Assembly: GCF_040372165.1 (NCBI RefSeq)
Contig: NZ_BAABWG010000003.1
Location: 558,001-622,000 of the forward strand
DNA length: 64,000 nucleotides
DNA from: Hydrogenophaga sp040372165
Lineage (GTDB): Bacteria; Pseudomonadota; Gammaproteobacteria; Burkholderiales; Burkholderiaceae_C
Direction of reading: 5' to 3'
The notes beneath the pieces were generated by a model. The model had not been told where the DNA came from and searched no databases. It saw only the letters and a program-made list of their open reading frames with translations. Positions 8,857 to 17,567 of this stretch are shown here, one piece after another. A program made the translations under genes and the position numbers. Each line of letters begins with the position of its first letter. The stretch's first letter is position 1.

Positions 8857-10125
8857 TCAACCCCCTCCGAGCGAGTGACTGACCGACTGGCGAACCAGGT
8901 CGTAGATCGGCAGCAGCAGTGCCACGATCAGGAAGATGAACAAACCGCCGGCCACGAGGATCAGGGCGGGTTTGATGATCTCGCCCAGTGACTTGACCAC
9001 CACGTCGAGCCGCTTGCGGAACTCGGCGGCGAGCCGGTCCAGCTGGTCGCCCAGTGAGCCCGATTCCTCACCCACGGAGATCATGCGCACTGCCATGGCC
9101 GGGAAACCGCCCACACGTCGCATGGAGGCACCGATGCCCTCGCCGCGTGCCACGCCTTCGCGCACCTTGATCAGGCGTTCGCGGTAGTAGTGGTCTGTGG
9201 TGGCGCGGGCCAGCACATCCAGGCTGGTCATGAAGTCCAGGCCGGCACGCACCAGCAGTGCCAGGTGCTCGCTGATGAAGGCCATGCCAGACGAAGTGGA
9301 GAGCGTGCGCAGAATCGGCAGGCGGTGCATCCAGTGGTGTGTCTTGCTGCGGAACCTGCCCCAGGAACGGTAGAGCCAGATCAGGAAGATGATGAGCAGC
9401 ACCACCACCACGACAAAGATGATCAGGTAATGCACCAGCGCATCGGAGACGGCGATCACCCATTGCGTCAACGGTGGCAGTTTGGCGTGCAGCTGCTTGA
9501 ACAGCTGGGCCAGATTGGGCACCACGTAGTACAGCCAGAAGAAGCCCACGGCGATCACGGTGGCGAACACCATGGCCGGGTAGATCATGGCGGTGCGGAT
9601 GTCGCGCTTGATGTCGATCAGGCGCTCGACGTGCGAGGCCGACTCCAGCAGCATCTTGGCCAGCGTACCGGACTGGTCACCGATCTCGGCGAGGTTGCGC
9701 ACGGTCTCGGGAAAGATGTCCGGATGTCGCTCGAAGGACTGCGGCATGCGCATGCCGGCGGTGAGGTCGCTTTGCACACGACGGGCGATCTCGGCCACGC
9801 CGCGGTCTCCGGCTTCATCTTCGACCAGTGTCTTGAGCGCCTCCATCATGGGCACGCCTGCTTCGAGCATGATGCCCATGTCGCGCAAAAATCCGGCCAG
9901 GTCGTGTGGCCGCACCTGGTGCCGTGCGATACCGGAGCGCAGGTCGGACAAAGCCGCCACCCAGCGCGGCATGCGCTTGAGTGTGAGGACCGTGCCATCA
10001 AACTGGGCTTCCAGGCGGAGCCTGACCGAATGGTCACGCTCCACCAGCTGTCGGATGAAGCCGGACTTGACCTTGCCGTGAGGCAGCAGGACCCGGTAGT
10101 AATAGGTGCGAAATTCGGCGCTCAT
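8857..10125 (-). CDS. Type II secretion/type IV pilus platform protein (GspF/PilC/MshG family)
   Basis: Polytopic inner-membrane platform protein of pilus and T2SS machines, 422 residues, the normal length. Two T2SSF domains are visible: the first around residues 75-200 with FLRDMGIMLEAGVPMMEAL, the second around 275-400 with HLALLVRAGLDFMTSLDVL and ISVGEESGSLGDQLDRLA. Hydrophobic segments lie near 180-205, 225-250 (very Val/Ile-rich) and 385-412. The gene follows the ATPase gene with a 3-base gap, the usual E-G/F order, and precedes the giant prepilin gene. It should contact the hexameric ATPase encoded just upstream. Confidence 0.93.
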   Translation of the reverse strand: MSAEFRTYYYRVLLPHGKVKSGFIRQLVERDHSVRLRLEAQFDGTVLTLKRMPRWVAALSDLRSGIARHQVRPHDLAGFLRDMGIMLEAGVPMMEALKTLVEDEAGDRGVAEIARRVQSDLTAGMRMPQSFERHPDIFPETVRNLAEIGDQSGTLAKMLLESASHVERLIDIKRDIRTAMIYPAMVFATVIAVGFFWLYYVVPNLAQLFKQLHAKLPPLTQWVIAVSDALVHYLIIFVVVVVLLIIFLIWLYRSWGRFRSKTHHWMHRLPILRTLSTSSGMAFISEHLALLVRAGLDFMTSLDVLARATTDHYYRERLIKVREGVARGEGIGASMRRVGGFPAMAVRMISVGEESGSLGDQLDRLAAEFRKRLDVVVKSLGEIIKPALILVAGGLFIFLIVALLLPIYDLVRQSVSHSLGGG

Positions 10126-10128
10126 GCG

Positions 10129-11811
10129 TCAGTCCAGTCCTGTGGCACGCTGGATTTCTTCCATCGTGGTCTCGCCGTTGAGCACGCGGTGTCTGGACAT
10201 GCGGGACAAGGGCTTGAGGCCGCTGGCAGTGGCCAGCTCGCGCAACCGCGCGCGCGGCGCGTCGCTGACGATGGCGTCGGCCAGCTCGCGCTGGATGGTC
10301 AGCATCTCGTAGACCGGAATCCGGCCACGGTAGCCGGTGCCGCGGCAATGTGTGCAGCCCGCTCCGTGCCAGAGCGTGGCCACGCTCTCGCCCAGCCACG
10401 CGCGCTCTGCGTCAGTGGCGGCGTGTTCGGTCTTGCAGTGCGGGCAGATGCAGCGCACCAGTCGCTGGTTGATGATGGCGACCAGGTTTTCTGCCACGGT
10501 CTCCGAGTCCACTCCCAGAAGGCGCAGGCGTGGCACCACGCCAAAGATGCCGCCCACGTGCAGCGTGGAGAGCACCAGGTGACCGGTGGAAGCCGCATCC
10601 AGTGCCGCGCGCGCGGTCTCCGAGTCGCGAATCTCGCCCAGCAGGATGATGTCGGGGTCATGCCGCAGGAAATGGCGCATGGCGCTGGCGAAGTCGTAGC
10701 CGGCGCGGCGGTTCACTTCTGTCTGTCCGGCCACAGGCACGCGGTATTCCACCGGGTCTTCCACGGTCAGCACGTTGCGCTCCACCAGTGGCTGCACACG
10801 CAGGGCAGCATGCAAAGTGGTGCTCTTGCCGGAACCGGTCGGACCGGTGATGAGAATCATGCCGTGCGGGCGGGCAAAGGCCTGCTCCATCTCGGCCACG
10901 TCTTCGGGCAGAAAGCCCAGGTCTTGCAGGCGATCCAGATCGCTGCGTTCGGCCAGCAGGCGCAAGGCCATCCGCTCGCCGAACTCGGTGATCACGGTCG
11001 AGACACGCACCGTATAGGCTGCGTTCATCAGGTCGATGGTGAAGCTGCCGTCCTGAGGCAGGCGCTGCTCGCTGGCATCCATGTCGGCCTTGAGCTTGAT
11101 GTAGGCCACCAGGCGGTCCAGAGACGGTGGCATGGCAAACATCGGGCGCAGCACGCCATCGACGCGCATCAGCACGGTGCGGCTGTGGGCTGTGGGCGCC
11201 AGGTGCACATCCGTGGCGCGCTCGCGCACTGCGGTGTGCAGGATCAGGTTCATCAGCCTGTCCGGGCTGTAGGCGTGATCGCGGTCATCGCTCAGGCGCC
11301 TCACTTCCGAATCGATCAGCGACTCGACAGGGTTTTCCTGGAAGTAGTAGTGCTGGTGGATGGCATCCACCACTGCGAAAAACTCGCCTTGCCAGAACAC
11401 CACCGCCTGGCCGACACGCCGCTGCACGACCGCCGCGACGGCTTCGGGCTCTGCGTCACCGAGCAGGACGCGAATCTTGTCGCCTTCCCGGCCGACGGGC
11501 AGAAAATTGTGCGTCAGGCAAAGACTGCGATTGAAGGCTGCAGCGACGGCGGGGTCCACCGCAGGCACTTCGCGAAACTCGATGCCGCGCTGAACGGCGA
11601 GCTGGCGTGCCAGATCCTTGGCGCTGATGAAACCCAACTCGACCAGCATCCGGCCCAGCTTTTGTCCCTCGACCTGCTGCTTTTGTCGCGCATAGTCGAT
11701 CACCACCTGACTGACCAGACCACTTTGAATCAGCATCTCGCTGAAACTGGCTTTGGGTGCGTTGGCGCCGGCGGTGGCGTCCATGTCTTCAAGGCTGTTT
11801 TGTGTTGACAT
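10129..11811 (-). CDS. Pilus assembly/secretion ATPase (GspE/PilB/MshE family)
   Basis: Hexameric ATPase that powers pilus extension, 560 residues. The N-terminal MshEN-like domain (about 15-160) contains the 'QKLGRMLVELGFISAKDLA' type motif. The C-terminal motor has Walker A GPTGSGKSTT, Asp box, Walker B DIILLGEIRD and His box TGHLVLSTLH. The tetracysteine zinc motif CICPHC...CTHC, typical of extension ATPases, is present, so this is not a PilT retraction ATPase. The start at 11811 (MSTQNSLEDMD) overlaps the end of the AAA+ gene by 23 bases; ten codons later is a second possible ATG. This is the only pilus motor ATPase in the operon. Confidence 0.94.
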   Translation of the reverse strand: MSTQNSLEDMDATAGANAPKASFSEMLIQSGLVSQVVIDYARQKQQVEGQKLGRMLVELGFISAKDLARQLAVQRGIEFREVPAVDPAVAAAFNRSLCLTHNFLPVGREGDKIRVLLGDAEPEAVAAVVQRRVGQAVVFWQGEFFAVVDAIHQHYYFQENPVESLIDSEVRRLSDDRDHAYSPDRLMNLILHTAVRERATDVHLAPTAHSRTVLMRVDGVLRPMFAMPPSLDRLVAYIKLKADMDASEQRLPQDGSFTIDLMNAAYTVRVSTVITEFGERMALRLLAERSDLDRLQDLGFLPEDVAEMEQAFARPHGMILITGPTGSGKSTTLHAALRVQPLVERNVLTVEDPVEYRVPVAGQTEVNRRAGYDFASAMRHFLRHDPDIILLGEIRDSETARAALDAASTGHLVLSTLHVGGIFGVVPRLRLLGVDSETVAENLVAIINQRLVRCICPHCKTEHAATDAERAWLGESVATLWHGAGCTHCRGTGYRGRIPVYEMLTIQRELADAIVSDAPRARLRELATASGLKPLSRMSRHRVLNGETTMEEIQRATGLD

Positions 11812-13315
11812 AAAACTTCTCAAGCAACAGTCCGCTGATCGGGTCCATCTCGCCCGTGGGCGCGATGCCAAGGCTGGACTGGAACTGCATCAATCCGGCA
11901 CGGCTTCGGCTGCCCCAGACGCCATCAACGTCGGAGGGCAACAGGCTGCCGTAATGTGTCAGTGCAATCTGGAGGCGGGCGGCCGTGATGCGGTCAGTCA
12001 GCGCATAGCCGGCAGTGGGTGTGCTCCAGGTCATCCAGGTCTGTCCGTTGCGCTCGCTCATGCAAGCGTCGTCGAGCTGGGCCAGTCGTTCGCCCATGAG
12101 GGACAACGTGGTCTCGCCCAGAGGTTGGCTCACGACCATGTGCCCCTCAGGCCACACGTGGCTGGCGTCGTCGCACGAGTCCATGCGGGCAGGCGCTTCG
12201 GTCGCTGTTGTTGCTGTCGCGCTGTCAGCACCTTCGGCTGCTGCTGCGCCGCTGCTGCTCTCTTGTGCGTTGTCGGGGGCGCTGGGCGCTGTGGCCTGTC
12301 CGTTCGTCTGTACTTTGGCCGGTGGCGCCACCGCCGCTGCATGGGCCTGGCCCGGCAGGTTGAGCTTTTGCCAGACAGCGAAACCGGTCATGGCCAGAAA
12401 GGCACCCGCGGCCACCCATGCCCATGGCGAGCCGTTGGCTGCAGGCTTGCCGGCATTCGTGACGGGCGGGGTGTCGACCGGTGCGGGCCCCGTGAGCGTG
12501 ACCCGGCTGTCCTCGATGGCGGCCTGCATCAGCGTGTCGTCGATGACACGGGTGTTGCGGGCGACCAGCCCGTAAAGGCAGCGGTCCATGATCTGGTGCA
12601 CACGCCGCGGCACACCTTGTGTCTCCCGCCACAGGCGTTGGCACGCGTCGGTGTTGACGGCAATGGTGTTGTCGTCGCCGGCAGAAGAGAGCCGGAAACG
12701 CACATAGTCGGCCAACTCTGTGCTGCCCAGCACCTGCAGCCGAGAATGCATCACCAGGCGGCTGCGCAACTGGCGCAAGCTGTGCTTGGCCAGGGAATCC
12801 TCCAGTTCCGGCTGACCCACCAGCAGAATCTGCAGCAGCTTCTCTACATCGGTTTCCAGGTTGCACAGCAAGCGGATGAGCTCGAGAGAGTCGTCCGAGA
12901 GATTTTGTGCGTCGTCGATGATCAACAGGCAGGTCTTGCCGTCGCGGTGGTTGGCCAGCAGGAACTCGTTGAGCGTCCCGATGTCGGTCGCCATGGTGCC
13001 GGTGCTCTCCAGCCCGAAATCCTGCAGCACGGCGGCCAGCAGCTCCGGTCCCTGCAGGAAGGTGTTGAACACCATGGCGGAGACCACGTTGGCGCTCTCA
13101 AGGTTGGCCATGAGGCGGCGCACCAGCGTGCTCTTGCCCATGCCCACCTCGGCCGTGAGCAGCAGGAAGCCCTTGCGCGACTCGATGCAGTGCACGAGCT
13201 CGGTGACCTGCTCTTCCAGGTGTGGCGTCCAGTAATAGCACTGGGCGTCGGGTGTGTATGGGAAGGGGTTGCGCGAGAGGCCCAGCGCATCCAGTTGGCT
13301 GTTGCGCGTACTCAT
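11789..13315 (-). CDS. ExeA/GspA/MshM-like AAA+ ATPase with C-terminal peptidoglycan-binding domain
   Basis: 508 residues. The N-terminal AAA+ ATPase (about 1-260) starts with the family signature LGLSRNPFPYTPD and has Walker A AEVGMGKSTL and Walker B LLIIDDAQNL. One transmembrane helix (AAGAFLAMTGFAVW, near 280) and an Ala/Ser/Thr-rich periplasmic linker follow. The C-terminal domain resembles a peptidoglycan-binding fold (DGVWGSRSRAGLMQFQ). In the Aeromonas ExeAB model such proteins help insert the secretin through the cell wall. The gene overlaps the TPR gene upstream (ATGA) and the ATPase gene downstream, so translation is coupled. Confidence 0.9.
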   Translation of the reverse strand: MSTRNSQLDALGLSRNPFPYTPDAQCYYWTPHLEEQVTELVHCIESRKGFLLLTAEVGMGKSTLVRRLMANLESANVVSAMVFNTFLQGPELLAAVLQDFGLESTGTMATDIGTLNEFLLANHRDGKTCLLIIDDAQNLSDDSLELIRLLCNLETDVEKLLQILLVGQPELEDSLAKHSLRQLRSRLVMHSRLQVLGSTELADYVRFRLSSAGDDNTIAVNTDACQRLWRETQGVPRRVHQIMDRCLYGLVARNTRVIDDTLMQAAIEDSRVTLTGPAPVDTPPVTNAGKPAANGSPWAWVAAGAFLAMTGFAVWQKLNLPGQAHAAAVAPPAKVQTNGQATAPSAPDNAQESSSGAAAAEGADSATATTATEAPARMDSCDDASHVWPEGHMVVSQPLGETTLSLMGERLAQLDDACMSERNGQTWMTWSTPTAGYALTDRITAARLQIALTHYGSLLPSDVDGVWGSRSRAGLMQFQSSLGIAPTGEMDPISGLLLEKFYVNTKQP

Positions 13316-14355
13316 CGCAAGCCTCCCGTGCCCTTGATCTGGCTCAGGGCGGTGCGGATGGTCTCGGCGTTCGGATTGTGTCGCAGCGCTTGTTGCAGCA
13401 CTTCCTGCGCCTGCTGCGGACGCTGTGCCTGACGCTCCAGTGCCGCCAGGTTGAGGCTGGCCTGCTCATCGCCTGGCAGCTTCTCCAGCAGGCTTTGGTA
13501 GTGGTCGCGAGCGGTCGGCAGGTCATTGGTCTGGAACGCATACCAGGCCTCGGCACGCAAGCGTGCCACCGACGTCGCAGGCAGGCTGGCGCGAATGGTC
13601 GCCAGTGCCTCGCCAGCATGCTTGGCGTTGTTCAGTGCCAGGGCATTGTTCAGGTCACGGAAGACAGTGGCCAGGTCAGCCGCTGGCCGCACCGATGGAT
13701 CGGCGTCCGCAGCCGCCTTCACTTGCGGCAAGCTGGTGGACATCTTCAGCGTTGGCGTGGGAGTCACTGCCGGCGCCGGTGCTGGTGATGGCTGTGCCAC
13801 CGGCGCAGCGGACTTGACCGCGACTTGCGGTGCAGGTGATTCTGCCGGCACTGGTGCCAGTGTGGCCGTGGGCTTCTCGGCGGCCGGCGAGGCTACAGTG
13901 CTCGGCGGTGCCGTGCGGGTGGTGTTGTCGCTTTCCGTTGGCGAGGCCGGCAATGGTTTGCGCTGTGCGGCAGGCAGCTGCACTGGCGCACTGGCTTTTG
14001 GCAGCGCTTGCGCTGCCGGGGTAGGAGGTGTCGCCGGAGCCGGAGCAGCAGGCGTGGCAGCTGCGGGCGTGGCCACAGCGGGCGCGGGCGATGTTGACGT
14101 TGCAGTGTTGGCGGCCGTCGCCTCGGCGCTCGTGTCCTGCCCCCATTGGGCGATGACGACCCCACTGGCTACGCCAACGCCGGCAAGGGCCACGCCCGCC
14201 CACACCAGCCCCCAGCGCCGAGGGGCGGAGGCGCCAGGAACCGTGTTGGTGTGGGCGGTGGGGCGAACAGGGTCTGCAGTACGGGCAGGCGCAGCGGCGG
14301 CAGGGGCGCGCTGTTGCTCCTGTGTCTGCTTGAGCGCCTGGTAGACGAGGCTCAT
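13312..14355 (-). CDS. TPR-containing membrane protein (GspB/MshN-like)
   Basis: 347 residues. A short cytoplasmic start, MSLVYQALKQTQEQQ, resembles the conserved start of GspB/MshN proteins. A transmembrane helix (WAGVALAGVGVASGVVIAQW) lies near residues 52-71, followed by a long Ala/Pro/Thr-rich periplasmic linker (about 75-220) and a C-terminal domain with TPR-like helices (for example PGDEQASLNLAALERQA and AQEVLQQALRHNPNA). It is placed between the secretin and the ExeA-like ATPase, matching a partner role in secretin assembly (ExeB/MshN). Start and stop both overlap neighbours by 4 bases. Assignment to MshN versus GspB is not certain. Confidence 0.8.
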   Translation of the reverse strand: MSLVYQALKQTQEQQRAPAAAAPARTADPVRPTAHTNTVPGASAPRRWGLVWAGVALAGVGVASGVVIAQWGQDTSAEATAANTATSTSPAPAVATPAAATPAAPAPATPPTPAAQALPKASAPVQLPAAQRKPLPASPTESDNTTRTAPPSTVASPAAEKPTATLAPVPAESPAPQVAVKSAAPVAQPSPAPAPAVTPTPTLKMSTSLPQVKAAADADPSVRPAADLATVFRDLNNALALNNAKHAGEALATIRASLPATSVARLRAEAWYAFQTNDLPTARDHYQSLLEKLPGDEQASLNLAALERQAQRPQQAQEVLQQALRHNPNAETIRTALSQIKGTGGLR

Positions 14356-16088
14356 AGCAGGTGCACGCGCAGCACGATGATCAGTTCACGGGACAGGCTG
14401 CTCTGGCCTTCATGGTCGACCAGCTTGCCGAAGAAGGGGATGTCAGCCAGGTAAGGCACGCCGCTGTTGTTGCGGCTGCTGGTCTGGTCGATCAGGCCAC
14501 CGATCACCACCACGTCACCGTTGTTGACGTTGAGTGTGGTGGTCAGACCCTTGTAGTCCACCTTGGGCAGCGTGACGCTGTTGGTTTCATTTACGTTGAC
14601 CAGTGCCAGGCTCTCCGGGTCCACTTCACTTTGCACCGGGTTGATCAGCAGCTCGATGCGGCCGTCGTCGCGCATCATGGGCAGCACACCGACCATCACG
14701 CCTGAGAACACCGAATCGGTTTGCACTTCGGAAGAGGTGGTGGTGGCACCGCCGCCCACGTTGTTCTCGGCAGAGCTGGAGCGCGCCACATAGCGTTGGC
14801 TGGTACCGACCGAGAGCATCGCCGGCGTGCCGTTGCGCACCTGGATGTTGGGGTTGGACAGTACGCGCAGGTCACCAAAACTGCGCAGTGCGTTGATGAT
14901 GGTGGAGCCGCGGCTGTCCTGGTAGGCCAGACCGCCACCAACCAGCCCGTCGCTCGTGCCGACGGCGCGTGCGGGAATGGTCAGGCTCGAAGCAGGGTAG
15001 GGGCGGCCGGACTCCGGCAGGGTGACCTGGTTGCCCAGCAGCTGCATCGCTTCAGAACCGAAGTTGAGCGCCAGACGGCTGCGCAACTGGCTCCAGTTGA
15101 TGCCCCACTTGTAGCCGTCGGCCAGCTGGACATCGATCAGCTGCGCCTCGATGTAGACCTGCTTGGTCAGCATGTCCTGCGTGCGCTTGATCATGCTCTC
15201 CACCGCACGCATCTGCGAAGGGCGGGCGCGGACAAACAAGGTGCCCGAAGTGCGGTTGAGCGTGAAGGATCGCGTCAGACGTGCGCTTTCCTCTTCGTTG
15301 GCTGCAGCGCCCGATTTGGGGGCAACACCTGCACCATCGCCCAGCATGGACTTGAGGTTGTTCTCCATCTCGGTGTACGGGTCCGAGCGCTGTGCTGCCG
15401 ATGCGTTCATCGACAGGCTGCCTGCGATGGCGGAGTTGCCACCATCGGAGTTGGAGCCGAAGACGTTGCCACCGGAGTTGAGCGACATCTGCGCGTTGAT
15501 GTTCAGGAAATTCAGCGAGAAGAACTTTTCTTCATTGGCCTTGATCCGGATGGTCTGGTTGCGGATCTCGCCCGAGACGTCAAACGTCTGCATCAGTTCG
15601 TTGAAGGCTTCGCGCAAGGACACGTCCTTGAGGTACATGTTGGTCAGTTCGTCGCGGCGGCTCACCTCGGGATCGACGATCAGGTTCATCTTGGCCGAGT
15701 CGGCAAACGCGGTCAGGATCTGGCTGATGGTGCCGTTGGAGATGGCCATGCTGATCGTCTTGCCTTCGAGCGGGTCGTAGGCTGGCGCAGCCGGTGCCAG
15801 GGCCTTGACCTCACCACGCTGACGCACGGCCTCCAGCAGGGCTTTCTGCTGGGCCAGCAGCTTGGCCGACTCTGCCGCGGCCACTTCCTGCATGCGCTGG
15901 AGCTTGGCCGTCTCCGGGTCCTGCAGGTTCTTGGCGCTCTGGTGTGGAGGCGCGACGCAGCCGGCCAGCAAGGTCGTCGCCACAAGGGCAGTACCGGTCA
16001 GGCCGGACAGACCCGACAGTCGCGAAATTCTGTTTTTCTGATGCATGGCTTTGCTCGATGCGGTGGAGGGCAGTGAAGGTTGGGACAT
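14352..16088 (-). CDS. Outer-membrane secretin lipoprotein (MshL/PilQ/GspD family)
   Basis: 578 residues forming the outer-membrane channel of the machine. The signal peptide ends in lipobox LLAGC (near residue 44), so it is a pilotin-independent lipoprotein type, like MshL. An N-terminal STN-like domain (ISQILTAFADSAKMNLIVDPEVS) and an N-domain with 'FVRARPSQMRAVE' are followed by the C-terminal secretin domain with RVLSNPNIQVRNG, DVVVIGGLIDQTSS and the signature VPYLADIPFFGKL...RELIIVLRVHL. Translation may begin at 16088 or at the internal Met 15 codons later (MHQKNRISRL), which gives a more usual signal peptide. The gap to the upstream prepilin gene is 4 bases. Confidence 0.93.
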   Translation of the reverse strand: MSQPSLPSTASSKAMHQKNRISRLSGLSGLTGTALVATTLLAGCVAPPHQSAKNLQDPETAKLQRMQEVAAAESAKLLAQQKALLEAVRQRGEVKALAPAAPAYDPLEGKTISMAISNGTISQILTAFADSAKMNLIVDPEVSRRDELTNMYLKDVSLREAFNELMQTFDVSGEIRNQTIRIKANEEKFFSLNFLNINAQMSLNSGGNVFGSNSDGGNSAIAGSLSMNASAAQRSDPYTEMENNLKSMLGDGAGVAPKSGAAANEEESARLTRSFTLNRTSGTLFVRARPSQMRAVESMIKRTQDMLTKQVYIEAQLIDVQLADGYKWGINWSQLRSRLALNFGSEAMQLLGNQVTLPESGRPYPASSLTIPARAVGTSDGLVGGGLAYQDSRGSTIINALRSFGDLRVLSNPNIQVRNGTPAMLSVGTSQRYVARSSSAENNVGGGATTTSSEVQTDSVFSGVMVGVLPMMRDDGRIELLINPVQSEVDPESLALVNVNETNSVTLPKVDYKGLTTTLNVNNGDVVVIGGLIDQTSSRNNSGVPYLADIPFFGKLVDHEGQSSLSRELIIVLRVHLL

Positions 16089-16092
16089 GAAT

Positions 16093-16863
16093 TCAGGGCA
16101 GCTGGCTTCTCAGCCAGCCCGCCAGTTCGGTGGATGTTTCGGCCAGGACGACATCGTCCGAGACGTTTCGTGAGGGTGCGGCCGGGCTGGTGGCACACAG
16201 GCTTGCCGTGGCGTGCGGGGCGTCCAGACGATTCCCGTTGCCATCGAGGTCGAGCCCCGGGACTACCACCCAGTAAGCGACGTTCATCACCACATTGCCG
16301 GCACAGTCGAGAGCGCCGGCAGCGCCTGCGTCTCCTGTGACGTAAGCGCGGGCATTGGAGGTGGCTTGACCGGAGGCATTGCGCAAAGCGGTGATCAGGT
16401 CGGACACGTCGGCCTGTCGGCCTTCTCCCGTGGTGTCGGCTGTGCGTTCGGTGCTGACCGCCAGATCGGCGTCGAGCCTGGCCGTGGCATTGGCCTGGCG
16501 GTAGACGGCGTAGCGGGCGCGCACGGATTCTTCAGGCAGGGGCAGGCCAACGCTGGTGTAGGGGAACCAGCCGAGTGTGGTGCCGGCAGGGCATGTGCCG
16601 GCGGCCAGGTTCTCATAGCCGTCGGCCGCTGCATCGCTGTCGGGGCAGGGCAGGCGTCCCTGGCGCATCGCAAAGGCGCGCAAGCTGGACTGGAGGCTGT
16701 AGGCAACGGCCTTGGCCTGCTGGCGGTCCTGCCCGCGTGAAGCGGTCTCAAACGCACTGAAGGTGGCCCACGACATCAGGCTGACGATGGCCACCACCAC
16801 GGCGACTTCCACCATGGAAAAGCCGAGCGTCGCATGGCGTTTGCGCTGGACTGCACGCATCAC
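16093..16863 (-). CDS. Prepilin-like protein, class B (shortest member)
   Basis: 256 residues. The cleavage site is G|FSMVE with Glu5 and the helix VAVVVAIVSLMSWATFSAF. It consists almost only of the class B module: RLPCPDSDAAADG, GWFPYTSVGLPLPEE, RYAVYR, DLAVSTE, VAYWVVVPG, DLDGNGNRLD and SDDVVLAE near the end. It lacks the Ala-rich C-terminal extension of its three longer relatives, so it defines the minimal unit of the class. It sits among the assembly genes, directly before the secretin gene, rather than with the other prepilins. ATGA overlap with the gene downstream of the coiled-coil protein supports the start at 16863; an ATG three bases later is equally possible. Confidence 0.82.
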   Translation of the reverse strand: MMRAVQRKRHATLGFSMVEVAVVVAIVSLMSWATFSAFETASRGQDRQQAKAVAYSLQSSLRAFAMRQGRLPCPDSDAAADGYENLAAGTCPAGTTLGWFPYTSVGLPLPEESVRARYAVYRQANATARLDADLAVSTERTADTTGEGRQADVSDLITALRNASGQATSNARAYVTGDAGAAGALDCAGNVVMNVAYWVVVPGLDLDGNGNRLDAPHATASLCATSPAAPSRNVSDDVVLAETSTELAGWLRSQLP

Positions 16864-17567
16864 TGCGTGGCCTCCTGTGCGGCTTTGGCCGCTTCGGCTT
16901 GCGCGGCCTCGCGCTTGGCACGTCGCTCGGCAATTTCGGCTCGGCGTGAAGCCAGGCGCTGGCGGCTGATGGCCTGCATGGCCACCGTGTCGAGGCGAAT
17001 CTGCTCGGAGAGCGCATCGATTTCCCTGAGGATTTCGCGCTGGCGTTTCTTGTCTTCCGGTGCCTGGCTGTCCGCGAGAGACTGCAGCTGCTTGCTCAGC
17101 TGGTTGACCTGCTCGGTTCGCTCGAACATCTGTCCCATGCGTTTGAGAAATTCGGGCTCGAGCTCACCCTGGGAGATCGCCTCCAGATCCTTGACTAGCT
17201 TGCGCAGGTCTTCAATCGACATGTCCGACTTGCGGGCCATCAGCTCTCTGAGCTTGGCCCGGATGGTCGAGCGGATCTTCTTGCGCTCTTCGTCTGAGAG
17301 TTCTTCATTGCGTCCTTGCACCGTGACCGGGGCGACGTCTGTTTCGTCGGTGGCGCTCGCGTTGCTCTCCGGAGCTGGCGCGGGCGGAGAGCTTGCAGGC
17401 AAGGCCGGTTCGGCTGCGGAGGTGCCCGCACTGCTGGCGGGCGCAGGGGCTGGCACCACGGATGGCGCATGGCTCATGTCGTCCGTCGTCGCCAGCCAGT
17501 AGCCGCCCAGAAAGGCGAGCACGAGCAGGCCGGCGCCGGCGCCGACAAGAACGCCCTTGTTCATCAC
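16860..17567 (-). CDS. Single-pass membrane protein with long coiled-coil domain, unknown pilus component
   Basis: 235 residues. An N-terminal transmembrane helix (VGAGAGLLVLAFLGGYWLA, residues 7-25) is followed by a Pro/Ala/Ser linker (about 35-75) and then an almost wholly helical, highly charged region to the end (EELSDEERKKIRSTIR, EFLKRMGQMFERTEQVNQL, RRAEIAERRAKREAAQAEAA). I know no standard MSHA, T4P or T2SS protein with this layout. Its position between the GspC/MshK-like gene and a class B prepilin, with 4-base overlaps on both sides, shows it belongs to the machine. A periplasmic scaffold or alignment role is inference. Confidence 0.75.
   Translation of the reverse strand: MMNKGVLVGAGAGLLVLAFLGGYWLATTDDMSHAPSVVPAPAPASSAGTSAAEPALPASSPPAPAPESNASATDETDVAPVTVQGRNEELSDEERKKIRSTIRAKLRELMARKSDMSIEDLRKLVKDLEAISQGELEPEFLKRMGQMFERTEQVNQLSKQLQSLADSQAPEDKKRQREILREIDALSEQIRLDTVAMQAISRQRLASRRAEIAERRAKREAAQAEAAKAAQEATQ

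Noticed and set aside
6959..8878. Long plus-strand open frame (639 codons) opposite the giant prepilin gene
   Set aside because: It is antisense to a gene with clear pilin features, has no ribosome binding site and reads as low-complexity Gly/Val/Arg/Gln, the usual shadow of a GC-rich gene.
9190..11808. Long plus-strand open frame (872 codons) opposite the platform and ATPase genes
   Set aside because: The minus strand has all Walker, His-box and tetracysteine motifs of the ATPase; the plus frame is His/Gln/Gly-rich shadow sequence.
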